From Chlorokybus atmophyticus (taxonomy: Eukaryota > Streptophyta > Chlorokybophyceae > Chlorokybales > Chlorokybaceae), in NCBI GenBank assembly GCA_009103225.1, contig RHPI01002069.1, positions 2,470,206-2,534,205 of the forward strand: DNA of 64,000 bases. Direction: 5' to 3'. The translations under genes and the position numbers were made by a program. The number at the start of each line of letters is the position of its first letter. Position 1 is the first letter of the stretch. Positions 22,558-34,823 of this stretch are shown in pieces. The notes below the pieces were generated by a model. It worked only from the letters and a program-made list of their open reading frames with translations, made no database searches and was not told the DNA's origin.

Positions 22558-23484
22558 TGACACGCATCTTTCACTATGTGTGTCTACCGTGTAATGAGAG
22601 GCAGTGCATGAGATAGCATGACATGGTCTCATGGTGTACAATAGCATGCGGACATGCATGACAAGGTGGTTTACGACGAGTTCGAGCCACGATGAGGGAA
22701 GGCACGACAGCTGTCATGCGCGAGCATGTAGTGTCATGTGCATGGTGCCCTCTGGGCTGGCGGCATGGATGGACCTTGGGATTTCGGCTCTCGTAGCCAT
22801 TTCATAGGGTTTATGTGTTGGGTTTTTGTTGGGAACTCATGTTTGGGTCCTCATGGACGTGAGGGAGGTGTGTTCGAGGCGTATCTACAGTCAGATACCG
22901 AGCTGACAGCATATTTGAGTCATTATAGTATCCCGCGCAACTGCTTTGGAGTTGTGACTTTGAGAAGCCATAACTTACAGTTGAAGTGGCGGTTTGGCCG
23001 TGAGTTGGCGTCAAAAGATGCGTCTTGAAGTGTACTTGAAGAGGATTGAGGAGGCTTGGATAAGCCTTTCCTAACCGTCTACCGTTACTTATCAACGCCA
23101 TCATGACTGTTACTATGCTGGTGCAGACTGACATTTAGGGTAGTTGGAGAGTTGGTTGGGCTTGGGCTCAACGGTGGTATATAAGGCTTTGCTAGCTTGT
23201 TTCCTAGTTTGGTTGGATGCAAGTTGGCCTACTGGAGTGCAAGCAACACTTTTGGACAAAGCTTTTTAGCTGAGCGGATGCTTGTGCACATGCTTGCATG
23301 TATGGTGTGTGTGCACGTGTTCGTTGCTGTGCATGAAGGGGTGTGTGTCACTGTTGCGACTTTGATGCACCGTATGGGCTGCCTGAGCATGTACATTGAG
23401 TGAGGATTGAGTTTGGACTGCTCTACACGAGTGAACGGCTGATTGCAAGTCAAGTTGTGGTCATCCTGCCTACCTTTTGCAAGG
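22558..23484 (+). repeat. Element A right LTR
   Basis: 927-bp copy of the left LTR with scattered substitutions and a few small indels. TATA box at 23178. It is directly followed by the first 152 bp of another LTR (23485-23636). Confidence 0.88.
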
Positions 23485-23636
23485 GGACACGCATCTTTCA
23501 CTATGTGTGTCTACCGTGTGATGAGAGGCAGTGCATGAGATAGCATGACATGGTCTCATGGTGTACAATAGCATGCGGACATGCATGACAAGGTGGTTCA
23601 CGACGAGTTCGAGCCACGATGAGGGAAGGCACGACA
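23485..23636 (+). repeat. Element A LTR, 3'-truncated extra copy
   Basis: Matches LTR offset 1-152 and then stops. The truncated copy at 13745 begins at offset about 158, so the two fragments are nearly exact complements of one LTR. Confidence 0.8.
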
Positions 23637-24985
23637 CTATCATTGTGCCCTTTAAGGGGCTGAGTGCCCATCAATGGGCCGAGTGTCCAGCAGCGTGATG
23701 CAGCGTCACTAATCTCACTGGGTCACTGGGTCATTGGGTCACAGTGTACCAGGCTGGTAATACCTGAATGATAACTGAATCACTGCCAGTGATTGCTGAC
23801 GTGCCAGAGTGGGGGTTCCTTCATGCGGCATGAATCATGCCCCATCATGGATAGGACAGCCAGCCAATTTGCTTGCAATGCAATCCGTGGGGGGAAGCCG
23901 ATTGGTCAGCAGCTGAGCTTATCCGTAGCTGGGTTACGAATAAGCTCAGCAGTCGAACCTCCCGAGGGGGGTTTCACTGCTACCCATCTTGCAAGTCCTG
24001 CACGCGCTAGGACGAGGCGGATTTCGGTGTGTCGTGTCGAGTCCGGGGGGAGTCTATTAGAATTGTGGCCTGTCAAGTCCGAGTCGTTCTCGGTTTGTTG
24101 CACAAGGCGGTTCAATATATCGCGGAATTATTTGCTAATCCGCATAGACTCGACCGGTTTTGTTTCTTGTAATGTTGGTGCGGTTCCTCGAAAGTTCGTG
24201 TGATGCGGCGGAAGTGGACTCGCAATGTCCGCGTGCTTCGGCTCGACAAACGGCGTCGTTTATACTTAAGGTTAGCGGTGTTGAGACTTGGCGCCAATTG
24301 GGGCGGCAAGGCTATGGGCGGCGAGGGTGGCGGTAGCTTTGACGGCATGGGCGGTGGTTGGTGCATGGGCGGCGGCGGCAGCGGGTGCAGGGGGATAGGT
24401 TGTTGAGGCGTGGGGGAAAGGCCTCAGGTGATGCTTGCTCTTTGCCCCTTGATCTGATACGTCCCCATGACTGATCGGAGCGGGGGTGGGCTAGCCTGTT
24501 GCCTAATCTCCTGTCGCTTGCACCCACTTGCGGTGTTGTTGGTCTGGGTGGCAGCTAATCGCCTAGGTGCGTTGTGGTAGGATTGTAGCCTTGTGGACCT
24601 CATCGGCGGGGTTTGGCTAGTTTACCTGCACCCGCTTGCACTCGCTTGCAAAATTGTTAGTGTAGGTAGTCTTGTGTAGCCTTGTGGCCTTGTAAGTAGC
24701 CTTATATAGTCTTGCTGCATAGTATAGCCTTGTATAGCTCAGAGGTCTGTCTATTGTTTCATTGCAAGTTGCAGATGTTAGTGTATGTTAGTGAGCATGT
24801 GTAGAGTTGTGTCTAGAATGATGTGTGCACAACTGCCACGAAATACAAGCAATGCAAGTGTTTGAATTGTGTGTGTGATGGTGAATGTGTGTTTGGGTGC
24901 AGTCACTTCGTGAGCATCATGCGCGTCTGTTGCCTGCACTACAATTGCTGTACTGTATCTCATTTGGGGGGGAGGGGGGGGGGGG
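23637..24985. other. Non-coding stretch with low-complexity tracts
   Basis: Contains short repeats of GTCACTGGGTCA (about 23715-23745), a GGC-rich tract (24305-24390) and degenerate TAGCCTTGTA repeats (24585-24735). No gene is supported. The long frames at 24200-24406 and 23793-24203 have simple composition and no recognisable domain. Confidence 0.45.
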
Positions 24986-25067
24986 NNNNNNNNNNNNNNN
25001 NNNNNNNNNNNNNNNNNNNNNNNNNNNNNNNNNNNNNNNNNNNNNNNNNNNNNNNNNNNNNNNNNNN
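24986..25067. other. Assembly gap (82 N)
   Basis: Run of N flanked on both sides by G homopolymer, so its true length and content are unknown. Frames crossing it are meaningless. Confidence 0.99.
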
Positions 25068-25322
25068 GGGGGGGGGTTATGGCGTGTGTGTGATACAATG
25101 CACTCTTGGCATAAGAGACAACCAGCCAGACACAGGCAGCAACTCTGCACCATTTAACATGCTTAGCACACTATCACCAAGACAGCCAATTGTTGCTGAC
25201 TATGTAGCCCAAAGCTTGCAGCATCTGTCTACCTAAGTACTCTGAATATGCCCGGTGGAATGCACTCAACGAGAGTGCACTATGATTGTATCCAATGTTT
25301 GCCTCAAGCTGCCTGCCAGCCC

Positions 25323-26773
25323 TCAAATGTCCCACGCAAGGCAGCTTGACCGTAAACTAGATACATTTGTTGTTGTGTGTTCGGTTGCGTAGTAGAGTTG
25401 TGTGCGGTGCCCAGACAACTGGCCGAGACTCTTGTTGGCATGATCGCATACCATGTCGACAGTTAGTAGGGGCACAGTCTCAAAGACTCGGTGCTTAAAA
25501 GTTGGCAAGGCGAACATTGTGCCTCATAGCATATCGTCCGCACGCATGTGTTGAGCAGCACTGGTGATGTTCTCAAGAATGTACGACTTACCTGACCCTT
25601 GCAGCCGTTGCCTTAGGTCATGGAGCAGTGTGGTTCCACTTGTATGAGTGCGCCCGACGTTGGCTCTCAAGTATGCAGCGTGCAAAGGCCTGGCAGGGTG
25701 GGCTGGCCCATACCAAGTCGTAATCAGTCAAGTCAACTGTGAGTGCGTCACCTAGCATGAATGGGAACGGGTACTCTGATTGTGCCTGGATGTCCAGGCC
25801 TGTAACATCAAAACCTGCACGGTATAACCCCATGATGGCCCCCCCATTATCACAACAGAGGTTCAGCAACCGCGGGCGGTGTGGCTCGCCGTTGGCTCTG
25901 AGCCATGTGTGTGTAATGAGAAGCGGAGAGTCTGTGCACCAGTGCGGTAGACATGGCAATGGGGGGTCCACCTTCTGATGAGTGGGTACTCTGCAACCAC
26001 CGACGCGCATGCACACGTCTTAATTGTCGGATGTTAGACACAGCACAATGTTGTGCTTGTCAATGTGCATGTGTTGCAGGTCACCATTGTGGAAGCGCAC
26101 GCTGTGTCGTGCTGCATCAGAATCTTGACATTCAGCGAGTGCGGAAGGGGCACATTGCTGCATTGTGCTTATGCAACCGCGTGTGTTGTCTTACCATTGC
26201 AGGCATAGTTGTATATATCACCGGCATACCATTCACGATCTGCCGGCCAAAACACCCGGACACTGCATCCCACCAAGGCAGCACCACCTGCTCCGATGCG
26301 ACGCCGTTGTATGGCAACGTGGACATGCTCAAGAGCCTGGACGGCAACCTGTGGCTGGATATCAGGTGCGTGCGCGTGTCCGTGCGCACGCATGCACGTG
26401 CATGTGCGTGTGTGTGCGTGTGCGTGCGCTGACAAGTGTTTGTACATACCGTACTCTCAAGGGTAGTGAGTGATGGCCCTGCTGTTGCTGCACCTGTTGA
26501 GGTTTGTCTCGTGCCTCGTTCTTGTGTGTATCCCCGTCCGCAACGCGTGAGCTGCGCCTGTTGCAACGCACAGTGAGTGTGAAGGCACAGCCAGCAGCAT
26601 GACAGGCGTGGTGTGCTGTGTGGCCATGATTGCGAGTGCATAGGTCATGGATGACTCACCTGTGCACACTGCACCAGCCCAGTGCGAACAAAGCCGGGAT
26701 AGACATAAGGCATGTTTCGCAATTGGTAACCACGCCACTCACAGGGAGTGCTGTCACATTGATGGCATTTGTA
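25323..26773 (-). pseudogene. Zinc-finger/Tudor-like/C5 cytosine methyltransferase gene relic
   Basis: Exons on the minus strand: 26773-26660 (YKCHQCDSTPCEW, a zinc-ribbon-like stretch ending at a GT donor); about 26360-26195 (VGCSVRVFWPADREWYAGDI); 26111 to about 26020 (ARHSVRFHNGDLQHM). The last two join in phase into one Tudor/agenet-like fold. Next comes a methyltransferase: LLNLCCDNGGAIMGLYRAGF (motif I), LVWASPPCQAFA (motif IV, PCQ intact) near 25680, YILENITSA (motif VI), GTMFALPTFKHRVFE. The motif pattern resembles the compact phage/giant-virus-type C5 enzymes, not the element A type. A frameshift near 25620 and a stop near 25550 break it. Confidence 0.65.
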
Positions 26774-27056
26774 CTGCATGTTGAAAACGCTTGTTTTTTG
26801 CATATCAGCTGGCCGCGACACTGCAAGATGTGCATGCCCTTGGCATGATGATGCCAGCATGCGGCGATGAACGCAAATTGCTGCGCATACTGACTGCATT
26901 GCCGTTGGTGTAGTTGTAGACGAGCTCGCTGCCCATTGGTAACAACATACGCCTTGCACACTTAGCATACGAGTGCGCGGCGCAGCGTCGACGATGTGGA
27001 CATGCTGGCTGGTGATGTTGAAGGAATGTGTTGGCATGGCCAGCTGCAAATTCTGC

Positions 27057-27083
27057 CCTAATTTGGCGAAATCAACCCTAATT
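27057..27083. repeat. Pogo-type terminal repeat look-alike
   Basis: CCCTAATTTGGCGAAATC followed by AACCCTA resembles the right terminal repeat of the pogo-like element (38267-38287, outward end CCC-TA). It could be the right end of a related element lying to the left. No matching left end was found. Confidence 0.3.
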
Positions 27084-27099
27084 TTTCGAGAACAATGCC

Positions 27100-30000
27100 G
27101 ACCAGGCCTTCAAGACTACTACGTGGTTGGGAAGAAGGCGGCGGCGGCGGCGAAACTAGCGGTGGTGGAGACAACGGAGGTGACGCAGTTGCTGGCATGT
27201 CGGCTGGTTGTGGGCAAGGGTGCGATGTGGATGCCTGTAGTGCCAGCACTTTGCATGCAGTCCCGTTTTTAGGCACTTGTAAGTCTTCAATGCTGCAAGC
27301 CACTCCTCCGTGCAACTCATTATAAAACCGCCATTTAGTTCTCCTCGTTCCCTGAAAATAGTTGCACGTCTTCCGTCTTCCTCAACACTTGCCAAGTCTA
27401 GTTCATGATCACTGTCGGCTGGTTGTGTGCAAGGGTGCGCTGTGCATGCCTGTAGTGCATGCACCTTGCATGTAATTTAGTCAGGCAGTTGTAAGTCCTC
27501 GACGATGCCAAGCCATTCCTCCATGGTGTTGTGCATGAAGCCGTCATCAACTTCTTTCTCGTTGTCTAAGCATAGCTGCACATCTTCCTCTTCCTCATCT
27601 CCAGCCAAGTCTGCTTAATGTTTACTGTCTTCTGACTCCGAGTCGCTGGACAACTCCCCATCTCAACCATCAGCTGTATGTGTGTGTCTATGACCTATAG
27701 CCGACTCAGGGACTTGTGTTTGCGTCGGTAAACCCTGGTTTAAGTTGCTGCAACCAATCCAAGAGCAACTAGCGGAACAGCACGCACCATTCTTGCGGCA
27801 CTTGCATGCCATGGTCTTGCATTGGTTTTTCTTGCAGCTGCATCCGTGCCACAGTAGTTCTGTCCGGTTCTTGGCTGCAGCCATGTTCTCATGGGTGTCC
27901 ATGATGGCAGTAACTTGGCTATCGACCACCGCAAACCCATGGTCAACCAAGGGAGGCAGTTGCAGCTCTGCACGCCGAAACTAAAGCCACATGTCCACCA
28001 CCCAACAAGAGCGCAAACAGTGGTAAGTTAAAGCTTGTGTGGAAGATATGTCTTCAGGATTGTCACTGATGTGTGGCCATGATGTTGTTCTTATTACTTT
28101 CAGCCAGCCCTGTCTAAGCATAGCTGCACATCTTCCTCTTCCTCATCTCCAGCCAAGTCTGCTTAATGTTTACTGTCTTCTGACTCCGAGTCGCTGGACA
28201 ACTCCCCATCTCAACCATCAGCTGTATGTGTGTGTCTGTGACCTATAGCCGACTCAGGGACTTGTGTTTGCGTCGGTAAACCCTGGTTTAAGTTGCTGCA
28301 ACCAATCCAAGAGCAACTAGCGGAACAGCACGCACCATTCTTGCGGCACTTGCATGCCATGGTCTTGCATTGGTTTTTCTTGCAGCTGCATCCGTGCCAC
28401 AGTAGTTCTGTCCGGTTCTTGGCTGCAGCCATGTTCTCATGGGTGTCCATGATGGCAGTAACTTGGCTATCGACCACCGCAAACCCATGGTCAACCAAGG
28501 GAGGCAGTTGCAGCTCTGCACGCCGAAACTAAAGCCACATGTCCACCACCCAACAAGAGCGCAAACAGTGGTAAGTTAAAGCTTGTGTGGAAGATATGTC
28601 TTCAGGATTGTCACTGATGTGTGGCCATGGTGTTGTTCTTATTACTTTCAGCCAGCCCTCAAGGCAGGTGGAATCGTCTTTGTTGCTCCGCGCTCTGTTG
28701 ATGTCGTAAAACAGGGCTGCTGGTGAAGTGGTAGACAGGAACGCTGCCTTGTGCTTCTATAAGTACGCTGAGCCAATCAGCCGCAGCATCATGGGAATGG
28801 CAGTGTCTCTTGTGATAGCGCCGTCGAGAGAGATAAATTCAGCTTCTCTACCCAGTGCGTGCTGCCAGAAGAATAACTTGGAAATACCAGCGGTGTAGCT
28901 GGTAATTTCAAGGCATTATCAGCCGGTAACTGCGTAGAATAGCAGGACATGATGTGCCGCTCGGTTTGGGTCGGTGTGACGCATGTGAGGCAAATGTTGC
29001 AGGTGCTGGTACACCTTGTTGAGGTTCATAAAGGGCGCCCTAGTGAAGGCACTCCCATTGCTGATCTGCACATGTACCTGCTTTGCATCCACACCCCATA
29101 TCTCCAGAGCTGCCAGACCGTTGATGCTGACATCAGTGTCTGGTAAGTAGATGAGGATGTTTTGCTGTGTGCACATTCGCGCGTGGTACCAGACGCGCGA
29201 GTCTGCTTTTGCATGATTGCATATGTATGTTGCAAATGTGTCAAACATAAGAACTCCATCCTCGAGTCGCACACGGCGTGCGTTGTTCGCCCACTTGTGA
29301 CAGTCTGAACCACCAGCTATTATAACCTCCTACCGGGACGCTGGTGTGCCGCAGCCATCTCAGGAATCACGGACGTGAACATGTGGCACAGCTGCCGTTT
29401 GAGACTGCGGTCACTAAGAAGAGTGCGCCACGCTCTTGGCACCTCAGATGTAAGTGATAGTGGCCCTGTACTGCGAGCTGTTAAGCCATCTCGATCAACT
29501 GCAAAGCTTACTTGACACCTGTAGCATGTTTTTGGTCATCAAAGACCACATGTAGCGCTTGCAGTGTTGGATTGTGCAGTCTCGGAATGATGCATGTATT
29601 AAGCAAATAGTCCAGGTAGTCTGTATGGTGGTTACATGTGGTAAAGGGCTCTTGTTGATCAAGAACATCCCCTCTTGGATCTGGCACTCGACTCCGGGTG
29701 GAAAGCTGCGACGCTCGGCATCATCGCCGCCGCCAACCAGGGCAGCAAGGAAGGCTGCCTTGCTGCCCTTGCGCATTGCGCCATCCTCAGTGAACAGAGC
29801 AGAGGGTATGGCAGCATACTGCGCAGTGCACGAGTCTTCGCTGGCACCTTGCTTCGCTAGTTGTTTAAGTAGCAGCATCTGCGCACAGCACAGTGCTGGT
29901 CAATACGTGTATAAGCCACAGACACGCAGACGAGACCAATCAACATTCAGTCGCTCACTGACCTTCTGCCTCCTACGTGTTTTCAAGGCGGTACTGGCTT

Positions 30001-33000
30001 TCTTTGCTTTGTGGACCATGGCCATGGTCTTAGGACCAAAGCGCTTGGTGGCCTTGCACCCAGGCACTTCGCAACTTTAAGGTGCCAATTGCGTGAGCGA
30101 ATGGCACAATATAGCTGAATGTAGCAGGCAGCCTCTCTTTGTGTCCAATCCCACCATAGGGCGAATGTGGCATCTAATTCGCTGCGCTCCTGTCCCCATT
30201 TGCTAAACTTCTTGTACCATGATGGGTCTGCCTTGTTCAGCTTGCTCCAGTCTTGGCTCTGAACAAGTGCCGTGCTATCCCCAAAGCTTCTGGACCAAAC
30301 CATGATGAAATGACGGTATACAGCTTCCCATGCCTGCAGCAAAAATGTGTGCAGACGCTTCCACTGACTGGCGTCCAGCAGCAGATTGCACACGGTGCTC
30401 TTCTGGAACCCGTGACGCAGCGCCAACTGCTTTGTACCGGCATCAAATGCTATCTTTATAGGCATAGGCAACAAGTCGTACAGTGTGTGCCAGTCCCCAG
30501 GCAAAGCCATGAGCCAGTCCCAGTAGCCTGGCTCGTTTTGCTTCAGCTGCCCCATAAGGCTGAAGGTCTTCTGACCTCTTGTGACCGCAACGTGGTGTCT
30601 TAAGGGATCAACATTAAGTCTCCAACGTACTTCATCAAGAGCGAGCCTTAGATTGTTGCTGATGTCTAGGTTGCATGGCAGCAGTGGCAAGTACAAGACC
30701 TTGCTGGAGCTTCCTCCACCCTTGGCCGAGTGTGAAGCCACGCCTCTTTTGAAGTTCCCTCTGCATATGGGTTCTCCGGGTTGAACATTCGTTGTAGCAG
30801 AGTGTAGTGCATGTTAACTTGCCAATCCTGCACAGCACCCTGCTCCGCCCACGACATGTTGACTATCTCGTGTGAACCAGGTGGGATTACTAGCTCTGCA
30901 CGCCCAACAAATGCCCAGACATATGTGGGTGGGCACAGGTGCATCCCTGCCAGCTTCCGCAAGTGTATGGTGCCTGCAGACCTGTAGGCCATTGCATTCA
31001 AAGGTAAGACTTGCATTCAGATCTACCAAGCTGGAAACAACCTTAGCACATGCAAACACAGCAACTGCACTCAACTCAACTGTCACCTCAACATCATGTT
31101 GCATTAATTCACCGACAGTTGTGTCCCTAGGGATGGGTATAGTTGCCAGTGTGGTTGCGCAGTGCAGATCTGTCATAACCTTGCCGTCGTAGCGACCCAT
31201 GAACTGGCTTTTCATGTCCCAGTTGTTGATCGTGAGCATGACAAACTCCCCTTCATCTGGGTTGACTGGAGCTGGCTTCGTCAATGTCACCTTGTCCCTG
31301 GCTGTAATAGCCATGTCCAAAGTGTCACGACTAATACACGTGCACATTCAATTGAACATCTGAACGAGCACGTCACTGCTGGAGAAGGCGTCCCGTGTCT
31401 CTGCAAGCGCCATGCATCTTTGAGTATGCCTTCAGATTCCTAGCATAGATCGCTGTGGACAACAGCAAGCCAATGCGCAAGACTTTGCGCTCGATGCGTG
31501 GCGGCGCGTTGTCCCACTCCAGCGAGCTCAGGTGTGCTTCGTCATGGCGGTTCGGTGCCTCAAAGAGCGCAACCAGCTCAGGGTTAGCATCGCGCTCTTC
31601 TTGCGCGTCCATGTTCCTTAAATTAGGGCCTTTTGTTGCATTAAATGCCACCTTGCGCTTAACCTCGCATCCATCAGCTGCCTGATGTAGCGCAGAGCAT
31701 CGCTGTTCAACGGCGAGCTCCCCGACTTGCTGCCAACTGCAGATGCTCTGAGGATATGCTGTGTCGGGTCGAACCACTCCGGCATGACCATAGTGCCATT
31801 TACCTTGTTCTTGGCCACAACGAACTGTGCAGCTGTCTTTAAACATCTAGCAGCTGCATTGTGCAGTTGCCGCACATCTTCGACTCCATGCTGCTTGCAT
31901 AATGTGTGTTGAGACTAACACAACACACACTGCTCAGCAGTTGCTTTGCCATCGCTACCAAAGCTTGATGAACCGCTCCATCTCCATGGCTCGCCACCAC
32001 TTTCTTCAGTTGATCTTCATGCTCACGCCTTTGTTGAGGAGACTGCGCCTCTGGTACTGCACTCCTAGACAGGAATGTCAGCGCGCTGTTCACGTAGTAG
32101 GTCAACTTGTTGCTGCAGGCGTGCTGCCTGCTCATTGTTGCATTCTTTTGGAACCTGTGTTTCGCATTCAAGCCCTCTAATTTTGTTGCCCAACTCCTCC
32201 ACTTCTACAGACTGCCTACGATGCTGCTCCACCAGTTCCGTGTGCTGTCCACTGACCACAGCATTGGCAGCGACCTCCGCTTCAAGCATCCGGCGCGCCA
32301 TGTCCCTCGCCAGCCGTGCAGGTAGACAACTCAGCGTCCAAACTGGCCTTGCTTTGCTCCAGGTTGGTTACTCGTTGCCTTACAGCCGCAGCCTCACACT
32401 TCAGACTAGTTGCATGCGTTTGCAGCTGTTGCAGCGCCGCTTGACTGTCTTTCCGCACTCGTTGCACTGACCCCATGCTGCTTCTGCAGTCATTCAATCT
32501 ATTGCAACCAGCCGCAAGGCCCCTGCTCCACTGCCGACACTTGCTTGTATGCATCTCGCATCAGCTCCTCAGCGTCCGCCACACGGACAGATAGTTGCTC
32601 AATTGCTTGTGCTTCACTCAATCGCGCTGCCTCCGCCTTTGCTCAGCCAGATGACTAGCCCTGTCGGTGATCTCTGTGTGTTGTCATTGTGATTCACGCA
32701 GGTCATCTTAGAGCGCAGCAACAGTTTCTTCAGCTGCCTGCAACTTCTCCTCAAGGTGCGCACCGTGATCGCTGCATTGTTGCTGGCCTTTCGCAGCTCT
32801 CATGCGCTCCCCTTTTTCGCTTGCCACTTGGAGTTCTGTTGCACGCCTGCGGTCGTTGCACGTGTGCCACATCACCTCCAGCTCATCCACTCTCACTCGC
32901 AAGGTGCGACTCACACGACGCTCCTCAAGCAGATCGGACGTCGCCATGCGCAGCTGACCTGGAGCACTACCAATCTGCTCTTGTAGTTGTGCAATGTCAA

Positions 33001-34823
33001 CATCCAATGCCGCTGCTGCCTCACGCGCTGCGCTGAGCTCTTCATGCAATGATGCAGCCTGCACCTCTAGCCGCTGCGCGTTCATGACATGCTGCTGATC
33101 AGCCCATGCGGCTGCATGAAGCCTTGACGACTCCTCAAATGCGTCCATCCTTGCGCTATCATTGCTCGCTGCGCCTGCTCCTCCCGCAGAGAGCTGGCAA
33201 GCACTCTCAACGCCTCTTTTGCGGCCAACAGGCGGCATCTAGTCTCCTCTCTCTGCGCCTGCTCCTCCAATCGCACAGTGGCAGTGTTCCTCAACTCCTC
33301 CTCTGCAGATGCTACACGATTGATGGATGCCTGGCGCTGGGCCTTCTCTTCCACCAGTGCAACTGCCGTCACCTTCAGCTCCTCGTGCGCCTCTTGAAGA
33401 CGTGTTTGCAAAGCAGTTAGCATCTCCGCTGCAGCGCGTAGGTTGCTCTGTAACTCAGTATTAACTTCTACTTGCACTTGTAGCTTTGCCTGCATCTGCG
33501 TATATTCAACAGCAGATGAGTGTGTGACACCGTGCATGAAAGTAGCATTGTATAGACAGCCAGTTGCTTGTATAATCAACCTGTGCAGTCCCTTCAGTGC
33601 ACATAGCTCCGCACGTCCTGCGTCTTACAGCTCTTCCTAAGCACACAAGCCAGTGTAGGGACACACACGACACATCAGGTGCACTCGCAAGATACAACAG
33701 AAAAGTATACAAGTGCAGTAACTCTCTTGTATTCATTTTGCAAATGTCGAACTCGTGGCAGACAACTAGTGCTGCACCTACGCTCATGACAAAAACAGCT
33801 ATCTGAAGTTCAGCGACGCACCACGAACATTTGAAGTGGGTAAGTCTTCTTGGCCGTCCCCATGGTGCCCGCTGAGGTGCGAGTGTCTGACTGTGATAGT
33901 TTCACTTGGTTTGGCCTTTTAGGCAGCCCTAGCGCGGCATCGGACGCCCTTGTTGTTGGTCGCAGCAAATTGCCATCAGCATCCACGTAACACTGGTTCT
34001 CTCAGTCATATACAGGTGGTGAACGCGTATGTGCCTATCAACAACCCATTGCTTATGATGGATGCATAGCAAACGGCAATTTGACATATAGCACACCACA
34101 TTTAAAGCCAGTCAAATAACAGATCCATCAGCTATAGACATGACTTAAGCACCCCCACAAAAAGCTGATGTTTGCAAGCAATCGCATCTGTTGTCGTGGA
34201 GCAAGCGCGAAAGCAGCGTCATGCATCTGTGAGTGTAACTGCGACAGCTGGGTATAGTGCAAGGGGACAGCCTGAGGAGGACTCAGCACGCTGGTAGCGC
34301 GCACTGCCACCTCATTCATTAGCCTCGGCTGGATGGATTCTCTACGCATGCACGATGCAAGTCGTGTTACAACACAAAGTTGTGACAGATCAATAGTGTT
34401 GAGCACAACTACCACCATCACAATTCATACACATGCTCACCGGCAGCATCGTGAAACCGGTAGGTGTCACCACCCAACACCTGCCGCTGGTCAAGGCAAG
34501 TGCATAGACTCCAACAGCGCCCATGCAGCTCTCAATCTTTAAATCCCTTTTTTACAGGGTCTTGATTTGCTCCTGCTGCCTCTCACAATCATTCTGTGCC
34601 GACAGCTTCTTCATCTTCACCTTGACAGTCTCGTCCTTGTAACCCTTAAGCTCCTTGCACTTGAGACCGGTTGCCTGAGGTGGCGGCAAAGTATGCTCTT
34701 GCTCCCGCACTCACTCCCATTGAACTCATCAAACGGATTACCCTCCCGCTGTGTACCGTTAGTTACAAATTCACCAATATCTGCTACTGGGCGATTGGAG
34801 AAGACACTCGGCATCGTCGACAT
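27100..34823 (-). CDS. Long multi-exon gene of an uncharacterised mobile-type family (coiled coil, PGDWH, DTDV, CXC)
   Basis: Minus-strand exon-like segments, high to low: MSTMPSVFSNRPVADIGEF (34823) and KELKGYKDETVKVKMKKL (34660); a long Glu/Gln/Ala-rich coiled coil (33579-32065); NNWDMKSQFMGRYDGKVMTD then DLHC (about 31227-31158); LPGDWHTLYDLLP (about 30501) with KRLHTFLLQAWEAVYRHF; YLPDTDVSINGL (about 29140); and a Tesmin/TSO1-like CXC segment CSCKKNQCKTMACKCRKNGA (28390 and 27842). The tail is acidic. This domain order recalls uncharacterised multi-domain proteins that I know from repetitive gene families of marine animals and algae; a transposition role is inferred. Exon borders are not fully resolved and stops suggest partial decay. 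The CXC exon is duplicated. Confidence 0.5.
27200..27480. repeat. Older, diverged duplication next to the CXC repeat
   Basis: The segment around 27205-27290 recurs in diverged form around 27418-27500, about 215 bp away, with shared GGCTGGTTGTG and GCAAGGGTGCG blocks. On the minus strand both encode an acidic EEWL-containing module. Confidence 0.5.
27565..28660. repeat. 548-bp tandem duplication covering the CXC exon
   Basis: Copies 27565-28112 and 28113-28660 differ at only two or three bases seen (for example TATGACC versus TGTGACC). Each holds a full CXC-encoding minus-strand frame of 95 codons. Near identity implies a very recent duplication or an assembly duplication. Confidence 0.9.

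Larger units (their letters stand above)
13745..23636 (+). mobile_element. Ty3/gypsy element A with methyltransferase and PHD finger, internally inverted
   Basis: Layout: 3' part of an LTR (13745-14509), full left LTR (14510-15431), internal region (15432-22557), full right LTR (22558-23484), 5' part of an LTR (23485-23636). Internal order is gag, CCHC knuckles, protease and methyltransferase N-half (plus strand). An inverted block follows, read on the minus strand: methyltransferase C-half, RT, RNase H, integrase (22189 down to 18686). The PHD finger is again on plus. Undoing the inversion restores gag-PR-MTase-RT-RH-INT-PHD. Stops in gag, protease and RT show the copy is inactive. Confidence 0.85.

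Noticed and set aside
23793-24203. 136-codon plus-strand frame right of element A
   Set aside because: No motif, no splice support, composition like non-coding neighbours.
24778-25236. Frames crossing the N run
   Set aside because: They consist of unknown residues; the gap is unresolved sequence.
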